A DNA stretch of 64,000 nt from Streptomyces flavotricini (GTDB taxonomy: Bacteria; Actinomycetota; Actinomycetes; Streptomycetales; Streptomycetaceae): the NCBI RefSeq assembly GCF_020639365.1, contig NZ_JAINUL010000001.1, forward strand, positions 3,518,661 to 3,582,660, written 5' to 3'. Each line of letters starts with the position of its first letter. The first letter of the stretch is position 1. The notes below the pieces were generated by a model. The model saw nothing but the letters and a program-made list of their open reading frames with translations. It ran no database searches and had not been told where the DNA came from. Of this stretch, positions 51,980 through 59,329 are shown in pieces. Both the position numbers and the translations under genes were made by a program.

Positions 51980-52699
51980 ATGAGCAAGCAGAGCATCCTC
52001 GGCCGCGTCACCCAGCTCGCGAGGGCCAACATCAACGCGCTGCTGGACCAGGCGGAGGACCCGCAGAAGATGCTGGACCAGCTGATCCGCGACTACACGA
52101 ACAACATCGCGGAGGCGCAGGAGGCGGTCGCCACGACGATCGGCAACCTGCGGATGCTGGAGGCGGATCACGAGGAGGACGTGGAGGCGGCCGCGGAGTG
52201 GGGCGGCAAGGCGCTGGCGGCGAGCCGGAAGGCGGACGAGCTGCGGGCGGCGGGGGCCGTGGCGGACGCGGACAGGTTCGACACCCTGGCGAAGGTCGCG
52301 CTGGGCCGCCAGCTCCGGTCGGAGAAGGAGGCGAAGACGGCGGAGCCGACGATCGCCGCCCAGACGGAGGTCGTGGACAAGCTCAAGTCCGGGCTGGACT
52401 CGATGAAGAACAAGCTGACGGAGCTGACGGCGAAGCGCGACGAGCTGGTGGCCCGCGCCAAGACCGCGCAGGCGCAGAACACGATGATGGACGCGGTGAA
52501 GAACATCGACGTCATGGACCCGACGAGCGACATCGCCCGCTTCGAGGACAAGGTCCGGCGGGAGGAGGCCCGGGCGCTCGGCAAGCAGGAGCTGGCGGCC
52601 TCGTCCCTGGACGCCCAGTTCGAGGCCCTGGACGACCTGGGCACGTCCTCGGAGATCGAGGCCCGGCTGGCGGCGCTCAAATCCCGCGGGGCCGCGTGA
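51980..52699 (+). CDS. pspA: PspA/IM30/Vipp1-family membrane-stress protein
   Basis: This 239-residue all-helical protein begins with the amphipathic membrane-binding helix (SILGRVTQLARANINALLDQ). It continues with the hallmark EDPQKMLDQLIRDY and long coiled coils. PspA-family proteins oligomerise on damaged membranes and seal proton leaks. GGAAAGGG lies seven to ten bases before the ATG. It is co-directional with the TPM-domain gene 33 bases upstream and followed by a strong terminator, so the pair is likely one transcript. Confidence 0.93.
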   Translation: MSKQSILGRVTQLARANINALLDQAEDPQKMLDQLIRDYTNNIAEAQEAVATTIGNLRMLEADHEEDVEAAAEWGGKALAASRKADELRAAGAVADADRFDTLAKVALGRQLRSEKEAKTAEPTIAAQTEVVDKLKSGLDSMKNKLTELTAKRDELVARAKTAQAQNTMMDAVKNIDVMDPTSDIARFEDKVRREEARALGKQELAASSLDAQFEALDDLGTSSEIEARLAALKSRGAA

Positions 52700-52704
52700 C
52701 GAAA

Positions 52705-52754
52705 CCGCCGGGCGGGGTCCGCGGGGGCTCTGCTCCCCCGGCCCCGCCCGGCGG
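52705..52754. terminator. Strong terminator between pspA and the SpoIIE-phosphatase gene
   Basis: CCGCCGGGCGGGG (52705-52717) and CCCCGCCCGGCGG (52742-52754) form a perfect 13-bp outer stem. An inner GGGGG/CCCCC stem stacks on it. It separates convergent genes. Confidence 0.8.
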
Positions 52755-52757
52755 CGC

Positions 52758-55379
52758 TCAGCCGTACATGCTCAGCAGCTGCTCCGCCGACAGCTCCGTC
52801 ACCGGCTCCGACCCGCCGCCCGGCAGCGGGAGTTCGAACCACACCGTCTTCCCCCGGTGGGTCCGCCGCGTGCCCCAGCCCGCCGACAGCATGCCGACCA
52901 GCTGGAGGCCGCGCCCGCCCTCGTCGGTGTCCCGGGCGCGGCGGCGGCGCGGCTGCACCAGATTGCCGTCCCAGACCTCGCAGACCAGGGTGCGGTCGAG
53001 CAGCAGGCGCAGCCGGATCTCGCCCTCGCCGTACCGCAGTGCGTTCGTCACCAGCTCGCTGACCAGCAGTTCGGTGGTGTCGAGCAGCCCCTCCAGCCCC
53101 CACGCCGGGAGCTTCGCCCGTGCCAGCTCCCGCGCCCGGCCCACCGAGCGGGCCTCACGCGGCAGCTGCCAGTCGCCGACGGCGTCGATCGGCAGCCCCT
53201 GCACCCGTGCCATCAGCAGCGCGATGTCGTCCTCGCCGTGCCGGGTGTTCAGCGTGTTCAGCACGTGGTCGCAGACGTCCTCCAGCGGCCGCACCGGGTC
53301 GGCGAGCGCGTCCCGCAGTCCGCGCAGCCCCTCCTCCAGCGGGTGGTCGCGGGATTCGACCAGCCCGTCCGTGTAGAGGGCCAGCAGGGCGCCCTCGGGG
53401 AGGTCGACCTCCACCTCCTCGAACGGCTCCCCGCCCACCCCGAGCGGCATCCCGGGCGGCACCTCCAGCAGCAGCGCGGGCCGCGGCGGGGCGCCCGGTT
53501 CCGCCGGCTCCACCAGGACCGGCGGCATGTGCCCGGCGTTGGCGATGGTGCAGCGCCGGGTCACCGGGTCGTAGACGGCGTACACGCAGGTCGCGAGGTA
53601 CACCTCCGAGCGGTCGGCGTCCCGCGAGTGCAGGGCCGCCCGGGAGGCCTGCTGGGCGCCGCCGGGTGCGCCGAGCCCGCGGGCGATCTCGTCCAGCGCG
53701 GTCAGCACCTCCGCCGGTTCCAGGTCCAGCAGCGCCAGGGTCCGTACGGCGGTGCGCAGTTCGCCCATCGCGACGGCGGCCCGCAGCCCCCGGCCCATCA
53801 CGTCGCCGACGACGAGCGCCGTGCGGTGCCCCGGCAGCTCGATGACGTCGAACCAGTCCCCGCCGACCTCGGTGGCCGCGTTCCCGGGCAGGTACCGGCA
53901 GGCGATGTCCAGGCCGGCCGCCTCGGGGTCCCCGGGCGGCAGCAGGCTGCGCTGGAGGATCAGCGCCCGCTCGTGCTCGCGCCGGTAGAGGCGCGCGTTG
54001 TCGATGCAGACGGCGGCACGCGCGGCGAGCTCGACGGCCACCGCCCGGTCCCGTTCCCCGAAGGGCTCGCTGCCCTTCGTACGGGAGAACTGGGCGAGCC
54101 CGACCACCGTGTCGTGCGCGACCATCGGCACGACGAGCGTCGACTGGACGAGGTCGTCCGCTCCGCCGCCCTCGATCAGCCGGGGCCGCGCGGTCCGCAG
54201 GGCCAGCGCCCCCGGCGAGGCCGCCGGATAGCGGTGCACCTCCCCCACGGAGACGGCCGCGCCCGGGTCGGACAGCGGACCGTCCGAGACGGCCGAGGCG
54301 AAGGCGACCCGCCGCAGCGGCGGGGAGGGGGCCCGTTCGGGACCGCGCCCGTGCGGCAGCGGGGGCACGCCGGGCCCGTGCGGCCGCGCGGGCCTGTCGT
54401 CGTCGCCGAGCAACAGCCCCTGGTAGAGGTCGACGGCGGCGAGGTCGCAGAAGCCCGGAACGGTCACGTCCAGCAGTTCGCGGGCGGTGGTCTCCAGATC
54501 GAGGGAGTTCCCGATGCGGTGTCCGGCCTCGTTGAGCAGGGCGAGATTGCGCCGGACCCCGGCGGCCTCGCGCGCGGCGAGGTGGCGGCGGGTGACGTCG
54601 GTGCCCAGGCCGGCGACGCCGATGGGGCGGCCGGTGCCGCCGTGGACGCGGTAGAGGTTGATGGACCAGTGGCGGTGGTCCCGGCTGCCCGGGGCGGCGC
54701 CGGTGATCCGGAGGTCGGTGACGGAGTCTCCGGTCTCCAGGACCCGCCGCAGGGCCTCGGCCATCCGGTCGGCCTCCTGGGCCGGGAGGTAGTCGTGGAC
54801 GGTGCGCCCTCGGTGCTCCTCGACGGCACCGCCGAACACGGTCGCGAAACCGCGGTTGGCGCGCTGCACGGTGAGGTCCGTACCGAAGAGCAGGAAGCCG
54901 AAAGGAGATTGGCCGAATATGGCCTGCGAAGCTGCAAGATCGGATTCGATGCGGCGCAGCGCGCGTACGTCGACGACGACGCACAGCGCGGCCCGTTCGG
55001 CGGTCTCGGTCTGGGTGGGCATCACGTAGATCTCGGCCACGCCGTGCGCGCCGTCCCCGCCGGGAATGCGGAAGGGGACGAGGCCGGTCCATTCCTTGCC
55101 GTCGAGGATCTCGGCCATTCTGCGGTGGCCGTCGGCGCGCAGCTCCGGCGGCATGAAGGCGTCCACCGGGTCCCGGCCCACGGCCTGCCCGGCGGTCAGC
55201 CCGAACAGCTCCTCGGCGCGCAGGCTCCACTGGTCGACGAGCCCGTCGGGTCCGATGGAAAAGGACGCGACCTTTATGTAGTCATATATCGAGCCAGGCG
55301 GGCTGCTGTGCCACAGGGAGTCGTGCCATGTCTCCCCGGGCACACGGGCCTGATGTGCCTGCGCAGGTATCTCGCTCAC
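52758..55379 (-). CDS. PAS-PAS-GAF-SpoIIE phosphatase with C-terminal HATPase
   Basis: This 873-residue regulator has two PAS domains (about 30-130 and 145-270, GRTVHDYLPAQE in the second) and a GAF domain (about 290-470). The SpoIIE/PP2C-type Ser phosphatase domain (about 490-700) has EVGGDWFDVIELPGHRTALVVGDVMGRG. The C-terminal anti-sigma-like HATPase (about 740-860) has LVSELVTNALRYGEG. Such proteins control anti-sigma/anti-anti-sigma phosphorylation and often respond to osmotic or developmental cues. The GTG start follows GGAGGGG. A single HATPase regulator gene lies upstream in the same direction. The partner sigma factor is not in the window. Confidence 0.9.
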   Translation of the reverse strand: MSEIPAQAHQARVPGETWHDSLWHSSPPGSIYDYIKVASFSIGPDGLVDQWSLRAEELFGLTAGQAVGRDPVDAFMPPELRADGHRRMAEILDGKEWTGLVPFRIPGGDGAHGVAEIYVMPTQTETAERAALCVVVDVRALRRIESDLAASQAIFGQSPFGFLLFGTDLTVQRANRGFATVFGGAVEEHRGRTVHDYLPAQEADRMAEALRRVLETGDSVTDLRITGAAPGSRDHRHWSINLYRVHGGTGRPIGVAGLGTDVTRRHLAAREAAGVRRNLALLNEAGHRIGNSLDLETTARELLDVTVPGFCDLAAVDLYQGLLLGDDDRPARPHGPGVPPLPHGRGPERAPSPPLRRVAFASAVSDGPLSDPGAAVSVGEVHRYPAASPGALALRTARPRLIEGGGADDLVQSTLVVPMVAHDTVVGLAQFSRTKGSEPFGERDRAVAVELAARAAVCIDNARLYRREHERALILQRSLLPPGDPEAAGLDIACRYLPGNAATEVGGDWFDVIELPGHRTALVVGDVMGRGLRAAVAMGELRTAVRTLALLDLEPAEVLTALDEIARGLGAPGGAQQASRAALHSRDADRSEVYLATCVYAVYDPVTRRCTIANAGHMPPVLVEPAEPGAPPRPALLLEVPPGMPLGVGGEPFEEVEVDLPEGALLALYTDGLVESRDHPLEEGLRGLRDALADPVRPLEDVCDHVLNTLNTRHGEDDIALLMARVQGLPIDAVGDWQLPREARSVGRARELARAKLPAWGLEGLLDTTELLVSELVTNALRYGEGEIRLRLLLDRTLVCEVWDGNLVQPRRRRARDTDEGGRGLQLVGMLSAGWGTRRTHRGKTVWFELPLPGGGSEPVTELSAEQLLSMYG

Positions 55380-55528
55380 GCGACCGTCCCCTCCAGCTCA
55401 CCGCAACCGGACCGGCCATGACCGAAGTATTCAGCACCACGGCCCCGCACGGCACGGCGTTCACGATCACAAAAAGGTCCCGACTATTTCGAGCCATGCC
55501 CTGTGATCGTCGGCCATCCGTCACCTTG

Positions 55529-56041
55529 TTACTCACCAGGAAGTGCCAACTCGAACCACACGGTCTTGCCCGATTTCCCGTGGCGGGTTCCCCAGCGCTG
55601 CGCCGAGACGGCGACCAGATGAAGCCCCCTGCCGCCCTCGTCGTCCGGCGTCGCCGCCCGTTCGCGGGGCGGATCCGGAAGCGGATCGGAAACCTCCACC
55701 AGCAGCGCGGCACCTCCCACCGGACTTCCGCTGGCCGAATTCTGCCGCACCAGCCGGACCCCGATGGGGCCGGAGGCGTACCGCAGTGAATTGGTGACCA
55801 ACTCGCTGACCAGCAGGACGGTGACATCGCCGACGGAGTCGAGGCCCCAGGAGCTCAGCGTGCCGCGCACGGCGTGACGGGCGGTGCGGACGGCGCCGGG
55901 CTCTGCGGGGAAGGCCCACTCGGCGCATTCACCGTCTGTGTCGATCACGCCGATCACTTCCCGGGCCGGCAACGGCCCCAGTCCGATTCCGCAGGGACAG
56001 AGCCACGAGAGGCAGTACACGATAGGGACTAATAGCGACAT
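55529..56041 (-). CDS. Anti-sigma-factor-like HATPase regulator
   Basis: This 170-residue protein is mainly a GHKL ATPase domain (about 45-165) of the kind that binds sigma or anti-anti-sigma factors: VLLVSELVTNSLRYASG is the N-box and DDEGGRGLHLVAV the G-box. The first 25 residues (MSLLVPIVYCLSWLCPCGIG) are hydrophobic with two Cys, unusual for the family, and may be leader or membrane-touching. The start at 56041 has a weak ribosome site, and an internal GTG near 55953 is also possible. It is co-directional with the SpoIIE-type gene (150-base gap). Confidence 0.75.
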   Translation of the reverse strand: MSLLVPIVYCLSWLCPCGIGLGPLPAREVIGVIDTDGECAEWAFPAEPGAVRTARHAVRGTLSSWGLDSVGDVTVLLVSELVTNSLRYASGPIGVRLVRQNSASGSPVGGAALLVEVSDPLPDPPRERAATPDDEGGRGLHLVAVSAQRWGTRHGKSGKTVWFELALPGE

Positions 56042-56120
56042 ACCCGATATTCGAGGCGTCGTACCACCCGATCCTTCACGCACCGGCGCACTGTGGCGCA
56101 GACGGCCCAGCGCACGCGCG

Positions 56121-56570
56121 TCACGCGCCCCCGTGCGACCTGGTGTGCCGTTCACGGCGCTCGTCGCGCCCGTTGCGCCCGTCGCGCAGCCGGCGGCCGG
56201 CTTCGGCGACGGCCGGCCGGTCCTGGTCGAGCCAGTCCACGGAGTCCAGCTCGTCCGGCCCGAGCCAGCGCAGCTCGTCGTGGTCCTCCAGCGGCGCGGG
56301 CTCCCCGGACAGCAGCCGCGCGGACCACACGTGCAGGACGAGCCCGGGCCCGAGCGGCCACTCTCCCGGGATCCGCTCCAGCGGCTCGGTCTCCACGCCG
56401 AGCTCCTCGCGCAGTTCGCGTACGAGGGCCTCGGGCACGGACTCGCCGGGCTCGGCCTTGCCGCCGGGCAGCTCCCAGCGTCCGGCCAGCTCGGGGGGTG
56501 CGCTGCGGCGGGCGGCCAGCAGGCGGCCCTCATGACAAAGGGCTCCGCCCACGACCACTCGTACCGTCAT
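56121..56570 (-). CDS. Nudix hydrolase (MutT/CTP-pyrophosphohydrolase type)
   Basis: This 149-residue hydrolase of nucleoside diphosphate-X compounds has the Nudix box intact: G-K-A-E-P-G-E-S then ALVRELREELGVE, matching G-x5-E-x7-R-E-x2-E-E-x-G. Its start VVVGGALCHEGRLLAARRS and later LEDHDELRWLGPDEL are typical of MutT-like enzymes that hydrolyse oxidised nucleotides or 5-methyl-dCTP-like substrates. The substrate is not predictable. Single gene. Confidence 0.9.
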   Translation of the reverse strand: MTVRVVVGGALCHEGRLLAARRSAPPELAGRWELPGGKAEPGESVPEALVRELREELGVETEPLERIPGEWPLGPGLVLHVWSARLLSGEPAPLEDHDELRWLGPDELDSVDWLDQDRPAVAEAGRRLRDGRNGRDERRERHTRSHGGA

Positions 56571-56600
56571 GGGGCGGAGCCTATGCCACCGCGCGGACGC

Positions 56601-56786
56601 TCAGTTCGTCGTGGCGGTCTGACCGATCCGCTCGACCCAGTACAGCTGCTTGTGGCCCCTGTCTTCGAGGCTGTCGACGACCTTCTGGGCCTCGGACCGG
56701 GTGGGGTAGCGGCCCACCCGGTAGCGGTTGCCGTTGTCGTCCTGACGTATGACCAGCCATGGGAGCAGGGCATCGCTGTCGTTCAT
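56601..56786 (-). CDS. Small SPOR-like protein
   Basis: This 61-residue protein (MNDSDALLPWLVIRQDD, then NGNRYRVGRYPTRSEAQKVV and SLEDRGHKQLYWVERIG) has the RYRVG-x-Y-x-x-R-x-E-A core of SPOR peptidoglycan-binding domains in shortened form. It has no signal peptide, so it probably acts in the cytoplasm. Its ATG follows GGTGAAA and it is a common short hypothetical gene in Streptomyces. It lies 30 bases upstream of the Nudix gene and may be co-transcribed with it. Confidence 0.75.
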   Translation of the reverse strand: MNDSDALLPWLVIRQDDNGNRYRVGRYPTRSEAQKVVDSLEDRGHKQLYWVERIGQTATTN

Positions 56787-56901
56787 CGCGTTTCACCCTC
56801 CGCCGATGTACCTGCCCGGGAAACCGCATTGCGCATATGCCCGAGCGTACGCCCGACCTTTACGGAGCGGATACGGTTTTTTACGAAGAGATACCTCACG
56901 G

Positions 56902-56925
56902 CGTACGCATCCGGCCATGCGTACG
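56902..56925. promoter_or_regulatory. Inverted repeat CGTACGCAT-N6-ATGCGTACG
   Basis: Perfect 9-bp arms (56902-56910 and 56917-56925) are separated by CCGGCC. It is about 115-140 bases upstream of the SPOR-like gene. It may be a regulator site or an RNA hairpin. No U-run follows in either direction, so it is not an obvious terminator. Confidence 0.45.
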
Positions 56926-57143
56926 AGAGCGCCGTGCGCGCCGGTTCCCACCGGGCGCACCTCGCGGCGAACCGCACGGTCAACGGGCACGGGACGCGGG
57001 CGAGTCCGGCCGCGGGGAGGGCGCGCGAGCGCGGGCGGACTTCGGCGCGCGGGGCGCACGCCTCGAAGAAGGCGAGGACCGGCGCGGCGGGGGCGATCAC
57101 CATCGCGCCGAAATCCGCCGGGTCCATGACGCCCCGTCACACG

Positions 57144-57182
57144 GCGGCGTTCCCCGGGGGTGCCCCACCCGGGGAACGCCGC
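57144..57182 (-). terminator. Terminator of the GntR regulator gene
   Basis: GCGGCGTTCCCCGGG (57144-57158) and CCCGGGGAACGCCGC (57168-57182) form a perfect 15-bp stem 28 bases beyond the stop codon on the minus strand. Confidence 0.82.
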
Positions 57183-57210
57183 TCGCGACGGTGGCCGGCC
57201 GGGAAACGAC

Positions 57211-57963
57211 CTAGCGGACCGGCAGGTGGTACGAGAGGCGGTAGCGGTCCGCCGGGACGACCACGTCGGCGGTCTCGACCGCCAGCCCGGACGCGAAGTA
57301 CGTACGGCCGATCACCAGGACCACATGGCCCGGGACCCCGCCCAGCAGCATGTTCTCCTCCGCCAGGCCCGGCCTCGCCCCGACCTCCTCCACCACGTTG
57401 TCCACGACCACGTCGATGGCGGCCATCCGGTCCACGACCCCCGAACCGCCGAGCGGCCCCTCCTCCGGCAGCATCACCGGGGTCCGGCCGGTGACCGCGA
57501 GCGGCTCCCACGAGGTCGACAGCATCATCGCCTCGCCCGCGTCGCGGAACACGTACCGCGTCCGCATCACCCGCTCCCCCGGCTCGATGCCGAGCCGTTT
57601 GGCGATATCCGCCGGCGCGGCCGCCTGCTCACTGCCGGACTCCCACGTGCCGCGCGCACCCGCCTCGGCCTGCTCCTGCCGGAACGGCGTCGACGGCCCG
57701 CCCGTGCGGTATCCGGAGCGGGCGACCCGCCTGGGCACGGGCTGCTCCCGCACGTACGTACCCGACCCGGAACGGCCCTCGACCAGCCCCTCCGCCATGA
57801 GGACCTTGCGCGCCTCCAGCGCCACGGTGTCGGAGACCCCGTACTCCTCGCGGATCCGGGCTTGCGAGGGGAGCCGGGCGTGCGGGGGCAGGGACCCATC
57901 GACGATCTTCCGTCGCAGATCCCCGGCGACGCGCAGATAGGCCGGCTGCTCACCGAAAGTCAC
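57211..57963 (-). CDS. GntR/HutC-family transcriptional regulator
   Basis: This 250-residue regulator has a winged-helix DNA-binding domain (about 6-72, AGDLRRKIVDGSLPPHARLPS, REEYGVSDTVALEARKVL, GRSGSGTYV). A UTRA effector-binding domain (about 95-245, AKRLGIEPGERVMRTRYVF) places it in the HutC subgroup, which bind histidine, sugars or other small effectors. The effector is unknown. The GTG start is about 40 bases from a perfect palindrome (58003-58015) that could be its autoregulatory site. It is monocistronic with a strong terminator. Confidence 0.9.
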   Translation of the reverse strand: MTFGEQPAYLRVAGDLRRKIVDGSLPPHARLPSQARIREEYGVSDTVALEARKVLMAEGLVEGRSGSGTYVREQPVPRRVARSGYRTGGPSTPFRQEQAEAGARGTWESGSEQAAAPADIAKRLGIEPGERVMRTRYVFRDAGEAMMLSTSWEPLAVTGRTPVMLPEEGPLGGSGVVDRMAAIDVVVDNVVEEVGARPGLAEENMLLGGVPGHVVLVIGRTYFASGLAVETADVVVPADRYRLSYHLPVR

Positions 57964-58002
57964 TGGCCACTCCCATCAGCTTGACAGACAGCTACACCCT
58001 GG

Positions 58003-58015
58003 CAACCGACGGTTG
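58003..58015. promoter_or_regulatory. Palindrome CAACCG-A-CGGTTG upstream of the GntR gene
   Basis: A 13-base perfect palindrome centred on A lies 40 bases before the GntR start. A looser repeat AGCTTGACAGACAGCT lies between it and the gene (57978-57993). Either could be an autoregulatory operator. Confidence 0.4.
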
Positions 58016-58086
58016 TACATCGCAAGCGAAGGCCAGAGTTTCACCCGAAGTGATGAAGCCAGGTCACTGAAACCGGTTACCCCGCG

Positions 58087-59208
58087 TTACGGCGCGCTAT
58101 CCTCGACGGCCGAGTCCTCAGGGTCGCCGTCCGAGCCGTCGGACTCCCCCGCCAGCCATTCCGGCACCGTCATCGAAAGCCCGTACGCCCCGCGCAGCAC
58201 CTTCTCCGTCTCCACGGACTGCGCGGCCGAGGCCTCGTCCCACGCCGTCTGGAACTCCGCCGGCTTCGTCGCCCGCGCCGCCCGCTGCCACCCCGCGCGC
58301 GCCGCCTCGACCCCCTTGAGCTGCGCTCCGGCCGGCCCGGCCAGCTCCGGCCGCTCCCGCACCCCGTCCAGCAGCCCCGCCTCCACGCCCAACGCGCGGT
58401 CCACCGCGACGGCCCACTCCCGGTACCGCGGGAGCGCCTCGTCGATCTCCTCCTCCGGCTGGCCGCCCAGCGCCAGGTCGGCCTCGTTCATCACGCGCAG
58501 GAAGGACACCTGCTCCGGCGTCAGCATCGTGGCGTCCTTGCGGAGGCTGCCGCGGTGCTCCTGCTCCGCCGTGCCGATGACGCAGAGGAGCCGACGGTCG
58601 CCGCCGCTCCAGGACTCGGGCGTGGGCACGAAGTAGAACATCTCCGCGTACGGGGGCAGCGCCCAGGTGTCCATCGCGTACGCGTCCTGCGCCTTCCAGC
58701 ACGCGTCCACGGCGGTCCGCCGCAGCTCGGGCGTGCCGGGGAAGGCGCCGCCCGCGAGCCGGGTCGAGGAGGTGACCTCCCCCTCGTGCGGCTCGGTGCA
58801 CGCGGTCTTGTAGATGAACGGGCGCTCGGCGAGCAGGTCCCCGCCGGGGACGTTGAAGCACTCGCCCCGGCGCATCTCGTCCATGGCGGTCAACTCGCCC
58901 TCGACGTCCTCGTACTGCTCGACCGTGTCGAGCCGGCCGAAGAGCCGCTCGCCCACCCGGTCCGCGACGAGGACCAGGGCCGCGGTCATCGCGAGCGACA
59001 CCACCAGTCCCGTGATCGCGAGCGCCCTGCCCCGCTCCCCCTTCCGGGCGATCTGGACGAGCGCCACGACGGCGAAGACGACGCCGAGCGGCGGCAGGCA
59101 CAACAGCCCGACCAGCAGCGACGCGAGCGCGAAGCCGTTCAGCACCGGCTCCGCGGAGGCCTGCTGCGCGGGCGGAGGGAGCCAGTAGGGCGGCGGCGGG
59201 GTGCTCAC
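58087..59208 (-). CDS. DUF4190/septum-formation-like membrane protein
   Basis: This 373-residue protein has a Pro-rich start (MSTPPPPYWLPPP). Two membrane helices (about 25-50 and 62-85, FALASLLVGLLCLPPLGVVF, ALAITGLVVSLAMTAALVLV) are characteristic of DUF4190. The outer domain (about 105-225, MRRGECFNVPGGDLL, CTEPHEGEV, RRTAVDACW) matches the septum formation/DUF4352-like domain whose Cys residues probably form disulfides. A helical tail (230-373) lacks known motifs. Start GTG 59208. No operon partner. Function in septation is inferred from family naming only. Confidence 0.8.
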   Translation of the reverse strand: MSTPPPPYWLPPPAQQASAEPVLNGFALASLLVGLLCLPPLGVVFAVVALVQIARKGERGRALAITGLVVSLAMTAALVLVADRVGERLFGRLDTVEQYEDVEGELTAMDEMRRGECFNVPGGDLLAERPFIYKTACTEPHEGEVTSSTRLAGGAFPGTPELRRTAVDACWKAQDAYAMDTWALPPYAEMFYFVPTPESWSGGDRRLLCVIGTAEQEHRGSLRKDATMLTPEQVSFLRVMNEADLALGGQPEEEIDEALPRYREWAVAVDRALGVEAGLLDGVRERPELAGPAGAQLKGVEAARAGWQRAARATKPAEFQTAWDEASAAQSVETEKVLRGAYGLSMTVPEWLAGESDGSDGDPEDSAVEDSAP

Positions 59209-59263
59209 GGGGCGAGGGCTCCATCACGGGAGGTGCACGAACGAATGCGCGAAATAGTACGCA

Positions 59264-59295
59264 GCGGGGGCGACCGTCGTAACGGTCGCCCCCGC
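59264..59295 (-). terminator. Terminator of the secreted subtilase gene
   Basis: GCGGGGGCGACCGT (59264-59277), loop CGTA, ACGGTCGCCCCCGC (59282-59295) form a perfect 14-bp stem 34 bases past the protease stop. It also lies upstream of the septum-formation-like gene. Confidence 0.85.
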
Positions 59296-59329
59296 GGTTT
59301 CCGTGCGTCACACGCGCCTCACATGTGCC

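Larger units (their letters stand above)
56787..57210. other. Intergenic region with an inverted repeat and a doubtful small ORF
   Basis: This 424-base stretch contains a 9-bp inverted repeat (56902-56925), an A/T-rich tract near 56876 and the GntR-gene terminator (57144-57182). A minus-strand frame (56783-57127, 114 codons, MDPADFGAMVIAPAAPV) ends overlapping the SPOR-like gene start by four bases. It shows GC-rich third positions in its first 60 codons but no ribosome site, no family features and loss of bias at its 3' end. I treat it as probably non-coding. Confidence 0.45.

Noticed and set aside
46409..52171. A 1920-codon open frame on the minus strand and other very long antisense frames here
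   Set aside because: They are antisense shadows of the kinase, TPM and pspA genes; their translations are Arg/Pro/Gly-rich low-complexity sequence with no domains, as expected in GC-rich DNA.
56783..57127. A 114-codon minus-strand frame whose stop overlaps the SPOR-like gene start
   Set aside because: It has no ribosome site or recognisable family, third-position bias fades along it, and an inverted repeat lies within it. It is noted only as a doubtful frame.
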